From positions 2,507,001-2,571,000 of the forward strand of contig NZ_JAEAGP010000001.1 of the NCBI RefSeq assembly GCF_015999305.1: DNA of 64,000 bases, given 5' to 3'. Every line of letters begins with the position of its first letter. Position 1 is the stretch's first letter. The stretch is from Erythrobacter sp. YJ-T3-07. GTDB taxonomy: Bacteria; Pseudomonadota; Alphaproteobacteria; Sphingomonadales; Sphingomonadaceae. Made by a program: the position numbers and the translations under genes. Of this stretch, positions 51,503 to 58,828 are shown one piece after another. Below the pieces are notes generated by a model. It saw only the letters and a list, made by a program, of their open reading frames with translations. It was not told the DNA's origin and did no database searches.

Positions 51503-52711
51503 TCACATGCCGAGCACGGTTTTTGCTATAATTGTCGACTGCACTTCGTTGGTGCCGCCGAAGATGCTCCAGGCACGGCTGTTGAGATAGCGTGCCATTG
51601 CAACCTGCGCGTCCTCCGACCCGATCGGTTCGGGCACATCTTCGCCGTATAGCGGCCTCTCGACCGGCAATTGCAAGGCGCGCGGGCCGTACAGATCCAC
51701 CGCCAGCAGATCGATGTCCTGGTTCAGGCTGGATGCGATGAGTTTGGTGAGCGAGGTCTGCGGGCCGGGATCGCGCCCCTTGGCAACATTGGCCAGGATC
51801 TTGAGCTCGATCATTTCGAGCGACTCCTGCCGCAATCGCAGCCGCGCGACCCGCCGTCGCCAGGCGAGATCGTCGGCCAGCATGCCGCCAGCGCCATCGG
51901 GCATGTCGGCTGCCGCGCGTTCGATCACGTCGAGCGCATGGCCCAGCTTGGGCGCATGGCACGATCCGCCGCGCTCGTTCTCCAGCAGGAACTTGGCGAT
52001 GGCCCAGCCCGCGCCCTCTTCCCCAACGAGGTTCTCGACCGGCACCTCGACATTCTCGAGAAACACTTGGTTCACATCGTGATCGCCAGCGATGTTGTGG
52101 ATCGGGCGTACGCTGATCCCCGGCGTGTCCAGATCGATCAGCAGGAAGCTGATACCCGCCTGCTTCTTGCCGCTGTTATCGGTGCGGACCAGCGCGAACA
52201 TGCGGTTGGAAAACTGCGCGTGGGTGGTCCAGATCTTCGATCCATCGACCACGTATTTGTCGCCATCGCGCCGCGCGCGGCACGAGAGGCTGGCGAGGTC
52301 CGAACCCGAGCCAGGTTCGGAGAAACCCTGGCACCAGTAGTCCTCGCCCGAGAGAATGCGCGGAAGGTAATAGTCCTTCTGCGCATCGCTGCCGAAGGTC
52401 CACAGGACCGGTGCGACCAGCTTGGTCCCCATGACCGCAGAGTTGGGTGCGCCTGCGAGCGCGAGCTCCTTTTCGAAGATGTACTTCTTGGTCGCGGACC
52501 AGCCGGTCCCGCCATGCGCCTCGGGCCACTGGTAGGCCAGCCAGCCTTCCTCGTTGAGCTTCGCCATGAACGGAACCGCCACGTCGGGCTCTGCGAAGAC
52601 GCCGGGCGAAAGCCTCGCCCCGCGCTTGAGCTCGGGGGTGAGATTGGCCTTCAGCCAATCCTGAAGCTCGCTGCGGAAGCGCTCTTCTTCTTCGGTCAGC
52701 GCAATATCCAT
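51503..52711 (-). CDS. Acyl-CoA dehydrogenase
   Basis: This 402-residue FAD enzyme has MDIALTEEEERFRSELQDWL at its start, QGFSEPGSGSDLASLSCRAR near residue 132, SKIWTTHAQFSNRMFALVR near residue 157, and the C-terminal SIFGGTNEVQSTIIAKTVLGM. The IFGGTNEVQ form is the common bacterial FadE-like variant found in steroid and terpenoid side-chain degradation. It is adjacent to an SCP2-type thiolase and DUF35 partner, an order also seen in actinobacterial steroid side-chain operons, which supports a bulky or branched acyl-CoA substrate. Confidence 0.92.
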   Translation of the reverse strand: MDIALTEEEERFRSELQDWLKANLTPELKRGARLSPGVFAEPDVAVPFMAKLNEEGWLAYQWPEAHGGTGWSATKKYIFEKELALAGAPNSAVMGTKLVAPVLWTFGSDAQKDYYLPRILSGEDYWCQGFSEPGSGSDLASLSCRARRDGDKYVVDGSKIWTTHAQFSNRMFALVRTDNSGKKQAGISFLLIDLDTPGISVRPIHNIAGDHDVNQVFLENVEVPVENLVGEEGAGWAIAKFLLENERGGSCHAPKLGHALDVIERAAADMPDGAGGMLADDLAWRRRVARLRLRQESLEMIELKILANVAKGRDPGPQTSLTKLIASSLNQDIDLLAVDLYGPRALQLPVERPLYGEDVPEPIGSEDAQVAMARYLNSRAWSIFGGTNEVQSTIIAKTVLGM

Positions 52712-53857
52712 CTATCGCTCCAGGATCGTCACTGCGGAAACGCCGGGTGCGCCATAAACATGGCTGTAGGCGGTCTTGGGATCGCCCGGCACCTGTCGCG
52801 CCCCGGCATCGCCGCGCAGCTGAATGACATTTTCGTAGACCTGCCGCAGGCCGCTCGCCCCGATGGGTTCGCCGCACGCAATGCAGCCGCCATCGGTGTT
52901 GACCGGAAGCCGCCCGTCGATCGCAGTCGCCCCCTCGGCCAGCCAGGCCTCCTGCTCGCCGTCGGCACAAAAGCCGTTCTCGGCCATGTGCATGATCTCC
53001 GCGCCCGCTTCGGTGTCCTGCAATTGCGCGATGTCGATCTCGTCCGGACCGATCCCCGCCGCCTCGAACGCCGCCGCACTGGCCAGCGCGGTGGCGGTTC
53101 CGCCGCGTTCGATATCGATCGACGGGGCGAACACCTCGAAACTGCCCGGCGGGCGTGTCCGCATCGTCGCCGCCTTCAGCCGGATCGGCTTGCAGCCCAG
53201 TTCGCGCGCCTTGCGCTCGCTCGCCAGGATCAGCGCGACCCCGCCCTCGGCGGGCGAGCAGAACATGTACTTGCTGTAGGGATCGCTGATCATCGGCGCC
53301 TGAAGGATCGTCTCCAGATCGATCGGCTCGCGCCGCCACGCATGGGGTGCGTGGGCACCATTGCGGAACGCCTTTTCGGCCACGCGGCCCAGGCTGTCGC
53401 GAGAGATGCCGTGCAGTTCCATGTAGCGCATGATCTTCATCGCGAAGAACTGCGTGGTCACCATGTAGCCAGCTTCGCCATACCAGTCAGGCAGGCCGTA
53501 TTCGGCGGGCTTCGCATCGAAAGCGCCACGCGGATGCTTGTCGAAGCCGACCGCGATGCCGAGGTCGAAATCGCCCGACTTGATCGCCATCTGCGCGCTG
53601 AACAGCGCCGATCCGCCCGCCGCACAGCCATTGCGCACATTGATGAACTGAACCCCGGTAAGGCCCAGTCGCTCCACCATCGTATCGGGATTGCCCGCCG
53701 CATCCGAACTGCCATAGGCAAACTGGATGTCGGGCCACTCGACCCCGGCATCCTTAAGCGCTTCGCGTACCGCGAACACGCCCTGGTCGATCCCTTCGAC
53801 CCCGTCGGTTCTGCCGAAGGGATGAATCCCCACGCCGATAATGCACACATCGCTCAT
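52712..53857 (-). CDS. SCP2/Ltp-type thiolase or aldolase
   Basis: This 381-residue thiolase-fold protein has its nucleophilic Cys in VRNGCAAGGSALF near residue 81. Near residue 341 the canonical GHP is replaced by GEP (ACGEPIGASGLRQVYE), and the tail lacks the CxG cysteine. These changes are shared with Ltp-type enzymes that act as retro-aldolases on CoA thioesters together with a DUF35 partner, exactly as encoded next door. It could therefore release a ketone and an acyl-CoA from a beta-hydroxyacyl-CoA. The DUF35 start overlaps the upstream end by four bases. Confidence 0.88.
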   Translation of the reverse strand: MSDVCIIGVGIHPFGRTDGVEGIDQGVFAVREALKDAGVEWPDIQFAYGSSDAAGNPDTMVERLGLTGVQFINVRNGCAAGGSALFSAQMAIKSGDFDLGIAVGFDKHPRGAFDAKPAEYGLPDWYGEAGYMVTTQFFAMKIMRYMELHGISRDSLGRVAEKAFRNGAHAPHAWRREPIDLETILQAPMISDPYSKYMFCSPAEGGVALILASERKARELGCKPIRLKAATMRTRPPGSFEVFAPSIDIERGGTATALASAAAFEAAGIGPDEIDIAQLQDTEAGAEIMHMAENGFCADGEQEAWLAEGATAIDGRLPVNTDGGCIACGEPIGASGLRQVYENVIQLRGDAGARQVPGDPKTAYSHVYGAPGVSAVTILER

Positions 53858-54249
53858 GCTGCGATCTCCACGGGTTCGAACGCAGGGATCGCGCGCGGCT
53901 GCTCCGCCTCGTCGTCCAGCGCCGCGAGCGTGAAGCGCAGCGGCATCCCGATCGCCAGATCCTCGAACGCGACATTGATCAGCCGCGCCTCGACGATCGT
54001 CTCGCCCGGCAAGGCGACATAGCCGAGCGCCCAGGGCCTGAAATCCTCCGGCCCTTCATAGGGCGGCGACTTGGGGCGGAAGCGCTGGATCGTATAGGAC
54101 CACAAGCTGCCCTCGTTCGAAAGCGGATGCGGCTCGAAATCTCCGTTTTCCGGACAGGGAAACACGATCCGGCCAGTATGGCGATTGCGCCCGCCGATCA
54201 GCCTCGGCGGCACGTCCTGTGTAAACAGCCCTTCGGCTATCGCGCGCAT
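53854..54249 (-). CDS. DUF35 OB-fold protein, thiolase partner
   Basis: This is a 131-residue protein from ATG 54249, chosen because GAGGTG lies three bases upstream. The OB-fold segment SLWSYTIQRFRPKSPPYEG near residue 50 and PWALGYVALPGETIVEARLI near residue 79 match DUF35/acyl-CoA-associated proteins. The N-terminal rubredoxin-like zinc ribbon normally holds four cysteines. Here only one Cys (VFPCPENGDF) remains, so zinc binding is probably lost. Partners of this family form a complex with Ltp-type thiolase/aldolases, here encoded immediately downstream. It is the first gene of the ten-gene operon. Confidence 0.85.
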   Translation of the reverse strand: MRAIAEGLFTQDVPPRLIGGRNRHTGRIVFPCPENGDFEPHPLSNEGSLWSYTIQRFRPKSPPYEGPEDFRPWALGYVALPGETIVEARLINVAFEDLAIGMPLRFTLAALDDEAEQPRAIPAFEPVEIAA

Positions 54250-54312
54250 CGACACCTCTTTCCCTCTCATCTTGGAGGCAAGGATAGTCGTGTCTTCGCA
54301 GCCTATCCCATT

Positions 54313-54327
54313 CCCCAAAGTGCTAGG
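54313..54327 (+). promoter_or_regulatory. Shared upstream motif CCCCAAA-N2-GCTAG, copy 1
   Basis: CCCCAAAGTGCTAGG lies 49 bases before the GMC oxidoreductase ATG. A near-identical element occurs at 56831-56845 before the LuxR gene. This is a candidate binding site for a shared regulator or a promoter element. Confidence 0.4.
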
Positions 54328-54376
54328 TCACATCAGACCGCCAAGCGTGGGATGACACCTCCAAAGGGAGAGCGGC

Positions 54377-55987
54377 ATGGCTGGCGAGTGGGATTACATC
54401 GTGGTTGGCGCAGGTTCGAGCGGCTGCGTAATGGCCGAAAGGCTAAGCGCTAGCGGTCGCCATCGGGTTCTGGTGCTGGAGGCCGGCGGCGAGAGCGGGT
54501 TCTGGAACAACGTGCCCAAGGGTGTCGCCAAGCTGGTCACCAACCCCGACAAGATCTGGGCCTACAAGGTCACCCAGCCACGCATTCCGGAAGGCGAGGC
54601 CAGCGAATTCTGGATCCGCGGCAAGGGCGTGGGCGGATCGAGTTCGGTCAACGGCATGATCTGGAGCCGGGGCGAAGACGAGGATTACGACGCGTGGGAA
54701 CGCGATCACGGCGCAACCGGGTGGAACGCGGCCGCGATGCTGGGTGCCTTCAAGCGGCTGGAAGATCACGCCGATGGCCCGACCGACCGGCTGGGATCAG
54801 GCGGGCGAGTCCATGTCGAGCCCGAGATCTTCACCTATCCGCTGGCCGAAGACATGATTGCGGCGGGCGAGAGTCTGCAATTGTCGCGCGTGCGTGAACT
54901 CAATGCCCGCCCCGGCGCGCGGGTCGGCTATTACAGCCACAACATCCGCAAGGGCAAAAGGGAAAGCGCGGCGCAGACCTTCCTGCGGCCTGCCCGCAAG
55001 CGCGACAACGTGACCGTGGTCACCGGCGCGCGCGCGCAGCGCATTACCTTCGACGGACGCCGTGCGAACGGGATCGAAGTGGCTGTCGACGGAGAGCTTC
55101 GGCATTTCGCGTGCGCGAGCGAGGTGATCGTGTGTGCAGGCGCGATCGAAAGCCCGCTGCTGCTGCAGCGTTCGGGGATCGGCGATGCCGCCTTGCTACA
55201 AGATCGAGGCGTCGCGCCGCTGGTCGACAATCCCCATGTCGGGCAGCACCTCAACGAACATCTCTCGCTCTCGATGCCCTACCGGCTCGACCGGGGTAAA
55301 GGCACCAACAGGCATTTCTACGGCACCGGCGCGGCGCTCGCGATGGCGCGCTACCTGTTGACCGGCGGCGGGATCATGGCGACCGGCCCGTTCGAGGTCG
55401 GCGCGTTCCTCAACGTCCACCACCCCGACGGGCGGACCGACGCGCAGTTCTACCTCGGGGGCTACACCTTCGAGGTGGGGGACGAGAACAACCCCGTCCC
55501 GCTCGACAAGATCGACCGGCGCCCAGGGCTGACCATCTATGGCTCGCTGCTGCGCCTGACCAGCGAGGGGAGTATTGCGATCGGTGGGCCGGACATCGAC
55601 GATGCCCCCGAAATCACGCCCAACTTTCTCTCGACCGAGCACGACCGGGCGAGCGCCATAGCGATGGTCCGCAAGATGCGCGCTTTCGTGGATGCGCCAC
55701 CGCTGGGCGACAAGGTGGGCGAGGAGATGCTGCCAGGCCGCGAAGTCGATAGCGACGAGGACATCCTCGCCTTCTTCCGCCGCTATTCGAGCTGCGGACT
55801 GCACGGGATCGGCACCTGCCGAATGGGCTCGGGCGACGAAACGGTGGTCGACCCGGACCTGCGTGTGCGCGGGGTCGAGGGTGTGCGCGTGGTCGACTGC
55901 TCGGTCATTCCCGGCCATGTGACCGGCAACACCAATGCGCCGGCAATGGCGCTCGGCCTGCTGGCGGCGGAGCGGATGGGAGCCTGA
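54377..55987 (+). CDS. GMC-family FAD oxidoreductase (choline dehydrogenase-like)
   Basis: This 536-residue flavoprotein oxidises a primary or secondary alcohol. The FAD Rossmann motif VVGAGSSGCVMAERLSASG is at residues 9-27, the GMC signature KGVGGSSSVNGMIWSRG near residue 88, and VCAGAIESPLLLQRSGIG near residue 252. The C-terminal block HGIGTCRMGSGDETVVDPD and VIPGHVTGNTNAPAMALG carries the active-site region. GGGAGAG precedes the ATG. It is divergent from the ten-gene operon and convergent with the LuxR gene. The substrate is unknown, and terpenoid or polyethylene-glycol-like alcohols are possible by family. Confidence 0.93.
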   Translation: MAGEWDYIVVGAGSSGCVMAERLSASGRHRVLVLEAGGESGFWNNVPKGVAKLVTNPDKIWAYKVTQPRIPEGEASEFWIRGKGVGGSSSVNGMIWSRGEDEDYDAWERDHGATGWNAAAMLGAFKRLEDHADGPTDRLGSGGRVHVEPEIFTYPLAEDMIAAGESLQLSRVRELNARPGARVGYYSHNIRKGKRESAAQTFLRPARKRDNVTVVTGARAQRITFDGRRANGIEVAVDGELRHFACASEVIVCAGAIESPLLLQRSGIGDAALLQDRGVAPLVDNPHVGQHLNEHLSLSMPYRLDRGKGTNRHFYGTGAALAMARYLLTGGGIMATGPFEVGAFLNVHHPDGRTDAQFYLGGYTFEVGDENNPVPLDKIDRRPGLTIYGSLLRLTSEGSIAIGGPDIDDAPEITPNFLSTEHDRASAIAMVRKMRAFVDAPPLGDKVGEEMLPGREVDSDEDILAFFRRYSSCGLHGIGTCRMGSGDETVVDPDLRVRGVEGVRVVDCSVIPGHVTGNTNAPAMALGLLAAERMGA

Positions 55988-56002
55988 TCCGGCTGGCGGA
56001 GC

Positions 56003-56776
56003 TCAGTTGTTCTGGGAAATATAACCGAGCTGCGCAGCCTTGAAGACCGTCTGGCTGCGATTGACCGCGTTCAGCTTGATCGAGGCATTGTGCATGTGGA
56101 ACCGCACGGTCGCACGGCTGCGCGACATGATCATGCTGATTTCCAGATCGGTCTTGCCGATCGCCGCCCAGCGCAGACATTCCACCTCTCGCTTCGACAG
56201 GCGCGAGCCCGCCGGAAGCGGCTCGGGCGAGGTCATCACCACGGTGTAGCTGGAGATGAACGCGCGCGAGAGGATCGCGAACAGATCGGCATATTCCTCG
56301 TAATCTGCGGCCAGATCGATCCTGTCCTCATCCAGCGGGTTGAAGCTGACCGCGCCGATCCGCCCGAATGCCATGTGCACCGGCACCACGATCGCCGCGC
56401 GGGTCATCGCCCGCTTGGTGAAGTTGGTGAGGTCGATCTTCTCGAGATAGGCGTTGGGCAGGCGGGTGCGGAAACCGTCCTCGTTCACCCAGTAGGGTTC
56501 GTTCTCGAACCGGCACGCGGTGGTGATCGGACTGTCGAGCGCGATCCGTGAATTGCGCCACCACGCACTTTCATCACCCGCCCAGCCGAACACCTCCATG
56601 GCGAGGACATTGCCGTCCTTGTCCACAGGGGTTCGCTTGTCGGCGATATCGTGCGCCGGGGCGACGCGATAGCCACGCTCCAGCGCGACTGCGTGCAGGG
56701 CCTCCGCCGCTGGGCGGATGTCGTCCTGGTCGGTGATCCTGACCGAGGCCAGATCCTTCAATTGAAATTCAGACAT
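56003..56776 (-). CDS. LuxR-family regulator (LuxR solo, no LuxI nearby)
   Basis: This 257-residue transcription factor has a C-terminal GerE/LuxR helix-turn-helix near residues 190-250 (LSKREVECLRWAAIGKTDLEI, then SRATVRFHMHNASIKLNAVNR). The N-terminal half has an autoinducer-binding-like pattern: FGWAGDESAWWRNSRIALDSPI and PYWVNEDGF supply Trp and Asp positions comparable to LuxR ligand pockets. No LuxI is present, so it may respond to a catabolite or foreign signal. GGAGAG lies three bases before ATG 56776. Confidence 0.9.
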   Translation of the reverse strand: MSEFQLKDLASVRITDQDDIRPAAEALHAVALERGYRVAPAHDIADKRTPVDKDGNVLAMEVFGWAGDESAWWRNSRIALDSPITTACRFENEPYWVNEDGFRTRLPNAYLEKIDLTNFTKRAMTRAAIVVPVHMAFGRIGAVSFNPLDEDRIDLAADYEEYADLFAILSRAFISSYTVVMTSPEPLPAGSRLSKREVECLRWAAIGKTDLEISMIMSRSRATVRFHMHNASIKLNAVNRSQTVFKAAQLGYISQNN

Positions 56777-56830
56777 GTTCTCTCCGACACCCCCAATACG
56801 GCCTGCAGCCCTGCCCAGCAACCTCGCACA

Positions 56831-56845
56831 GCTAGCCTTTTGGGG
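56831..56845 (-). promoter_or_regulatory. Shared upstream motif CCCCAAA-N2-GCTAG, copy 2
   Basis: On the minus strand CCCCAAAAGGCTAGC lies 54 bases before the LuxR-type ATG, the same distance class and orientation as copy 1 before the GMC gene. It could be autoregulation by the LuxR protein or a common promoter element. Confidence 0.4.
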
Positions 56846-56902
56846 AGAGGCAGGGCGATCGCGGCTCCGCTATTTTCCTCACCTGCGGGAGAAGGAGAAA
56901 AC

Positions 56903-58000
56903 GTGAATTTCGACCTGACGGAAGACGAGCAGATGCTGAAGGCCGTCGCCGAGCGCTTTTTGGACAACCAGTATGCGGGGGAGGAACGACGCGAGTATCA
57001 ATCACAGCCGTGCGGCTTCGAACCCCGAAACTGGGCGTTGCTGGGGGAACTGGGGATTCTCGCCGCCAGCTATCCCGAAGAAGCCGGCGGGCTGGACCTG
57101 GGCGCGACGTCGATCTCGCTGATCCATCACGCCATGGGGCGCGGTCTCGCGGTTGAACCGCTGATCGACTGCGCGCTGCTGGCAGGCGGCATTCTCGTGC
57201 GCGCGCAGGACGAGATTGCCGGGCAATGGGCGGAGGATCTCGCGAGCGGGACAAAGCGTGCTGCCCTCGCCCACAACGAATTCGATGCCCCGGGCGGCTG
57301 GAGCGGATTGCGCACCCAGGCACGCAAGACGGGCGATACCGTGCAGATCACGGGCACCAAGCCGTTCGCCATGGGCGGCTGCGGGGCCGATCTCTATCTG
57401 GTCAGCGCGCTGGATAGCGACGCGGACGACGCCGGCGCGCTCTATCTCGTCGCGGCCGATGCCGATGGCCTCGATGTCGAGACCTGGCGTGTCGCCGACG
57501 GGTCGATGGCGGCCATGCTGCGGCTGACCGACGTGCGCCCGATCGCGCGAATCGAAGACGGCGCGCGCCTTATCACCCAGGTCGAACAGACCGCCTCGCT
57601 CGCCCGCTCGTCGGAGATGGTCGGGATCATGGAGCGCTTGTTCGAACACACGCTCGACTACCTGCGTCAGCGCGAACAGTTCGACCAGCCGCTCAGCCGT
57701 TTTCAGGCGATCCAGCACCGCATGGCCGCGCTTTATGCCAAGCTCGAACAGGCCAAGTCGCTGCTCGACTTCGCGATCGTGAGCGACGGGACACCGGACT
57801 ATGCAAAACGTCTAGACGGTGCACGCGCCTTCATCGCGGAAACGGGGATCGAGCTGGGCCACGAGGCGATCCAGCTGCACGGCGCGATGGGGATCACGCA
57901 GGAACTCTCGATCGGCCAGGGGCACAAGCGGCTGATGGTGCTGTCGCGCTGGCCCGAAGCGCCCGACGCCGCGCTCGACCGGTTCGCCCTGGCCAGCTAG
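56903..58000 (+). CDS. Acyl-CoA dehydrogenase (short, FadE-like)
   Basis: This 365-residue protein starts at GTG 56903, with AAGGAG six bases upstream. It has MNFDLTEDEQMLKAVAERFL, then LGILAASYPEEAGGLDLGATSIS near residue 50, TGTKPFAMGGCGADLYLVSA near residue 150, RQREQFDQPLSRFQAIQHRMA near residue 255 and EAIQLHGAMGITQELSIGQ near residue 317. The pattern matches the shorter subunit class that forms heteromers in steroid side-chain oxidation, where catalytic residues are split between subunits. A partner could be the dehydrogenase at 51503. It is divergent from the LuxR gene. Confidence 0.9.
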   Translation: MNFDLTEDEQMLKAVAERFLDNQYAGEERREYQSQPCGFEPRNWALLGELGILAASYPEEAGGLDLGATSISLIHHAMGRGLAVEPLIDCALLAGGILVRAQDEIAGQWAEDLASGTKRAALAHNEFDAPGGWSGLRTQARKTGDTVQITGTKPFAMGGCGADLYLVSALDSDADDAGALYLVAADADGLDVETWRVADGSMAAMLRLTDVRPIARIEDGARLITQVEQTASLARSSEMVGIMERLFEHTLDYLRQREQFDQPLSRFQAIQHRMAALYAKLEQAKSLLDFAIVSDGTPDYAKRLDGARAFIAETGIELGHEAIQLHGAMGITQELSIGQGHKRLMVLSRWPEAPDAALDRFALAS

Positions 58001-58005
58001 GCCGG

Positions 58006-58020
58006 GGCTCCCCGGGAGCC
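58006..58020. terminator. Short GC hairpin between convergent genes
   Basis: GGCTCC and GGAGCC pair around CCG between the acyl-CoA dehydrogenase and ThuA genes. It has no U-tract on either strand. Confidence 0.3.
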
Positions 58021-58027
58021 TTGAAGA

Positions 58028-58828
58028 TCAGGCTGGCTCGCGATCCTTGAGCCAGCCGATACCCCGCCGCAGCAGGTCGTAGAACACCGGCAGATCCCAC
58101 GCGCAGCGATCGAGCGTGGGCCACCACGGGGCCAGCGGCTGCAGGTCGTAATGCCCCCGGCAATGGCCCAGCGTGTTGTAGAGTACCCCTCCCTTCCCCC
58201 GCGGCTTCAGATAGAAAACCGGATGTTTGCCAGGCGCATCGGCCGCCTCGCGAAAGCCGGTGCCTTCCTCCGCAGTCTCGGTCTCCAGCAGCACATGCAG
58301 GTCGCCGTGCGTTTCCAGATGATAGAGCTCGTCGGTAGTCTCGAACGGCTCGACCCCTTCGACCAGCGGGTGCGTGGGATCGGCGACCGTCACCGTATAG
58401 GGCGCGATCGGCGGGTGGGTCACGAACTGACTGCCCAGCAGGTCCATCAGCAGCGGGGCCCAGCGGGGGGCCTCCCACACGCCGTCATCCATCAGGCGCA
58501 AGATCGAATTGGTCCCGTGAAGCGCATACCAGCGCCCGCCCGCATCCAGCCAGTCGCGCAGGACCTCCTGCGCGGCGAGCGAGGGGACCACGTCGCAGGT
58601 ATACGAGATGATCATGTCCGCCTCGCGCAGGGCGTCGAGATTTTCGTAATCCTCGAACACGCGGGTACGGATCTCGGGATGCTCGGCCAGCAGCTTGAGC
58701 AGTTCGAGCCGGGCGAAGTCGATATCGTGATAGAGCCCGCCGGCCACCAGCACGCAATCGATGCGCTGGGGATGGTCGTCCTCGGTCGCGTGGGCCAGCG
58801 GATCGGTGCCGTGATCGGTATCGCTCAT
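58028..58828 (-). CDS. ThuA-domain protein
   Basis: This 266-residue protein of the ThuA family has a class-I glutamine-amidotransferase-like fold without a confirmed reaction. DCVLVAGGLYHDIDFARLELL near residue 24, ISYTCDVVPSLAAQEVLRDWL near residue 74, WYALHGTNSI near residue 99, and a C-terminal YNTLGHCRGHYDLQP near residue 217 match the family. The catalytic nucleophile of amidotransferases is not present. It overlaps the Rieske oxygenase stop by four bases, so the two are translationally coupled. ThuA proteins occur in sugar and in steroid or terpenoid clusters. Confidence 0.87.
   Translation of the reverse strand: MSDTDHGTDPLAHATEDDHPQRIDCVLVAGGLYHDIDFARLELLKLLAEHPEIRTRVFEDYENLDALREADMIISYTCDVVPSLAAQEVLRDWLDAGGRWYALHGTNSILRLMDDGVWEAPRWAPLLMDLLGSQFVTHPPIAPYTVTVADPTHPLVEGVEPFETTDELYHLETHGDLHVLLETETAEEGTGFREAADAPGKHPVFYLKPRGKGGVLYNTLGHCRGHYDLQPLAPWWPTLDRCAWDLPVFYDLLRRGIGWLKDREPA

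Noticed and set aside
56777..56902. Possible lux box between the LuxR gene and the acyl-CoA dehydrogenase
   Set aside because: No 20-bp dyad of the ACCTG-N10-CAGGT kind is present; only the shared CCCCAAA motif stands out.
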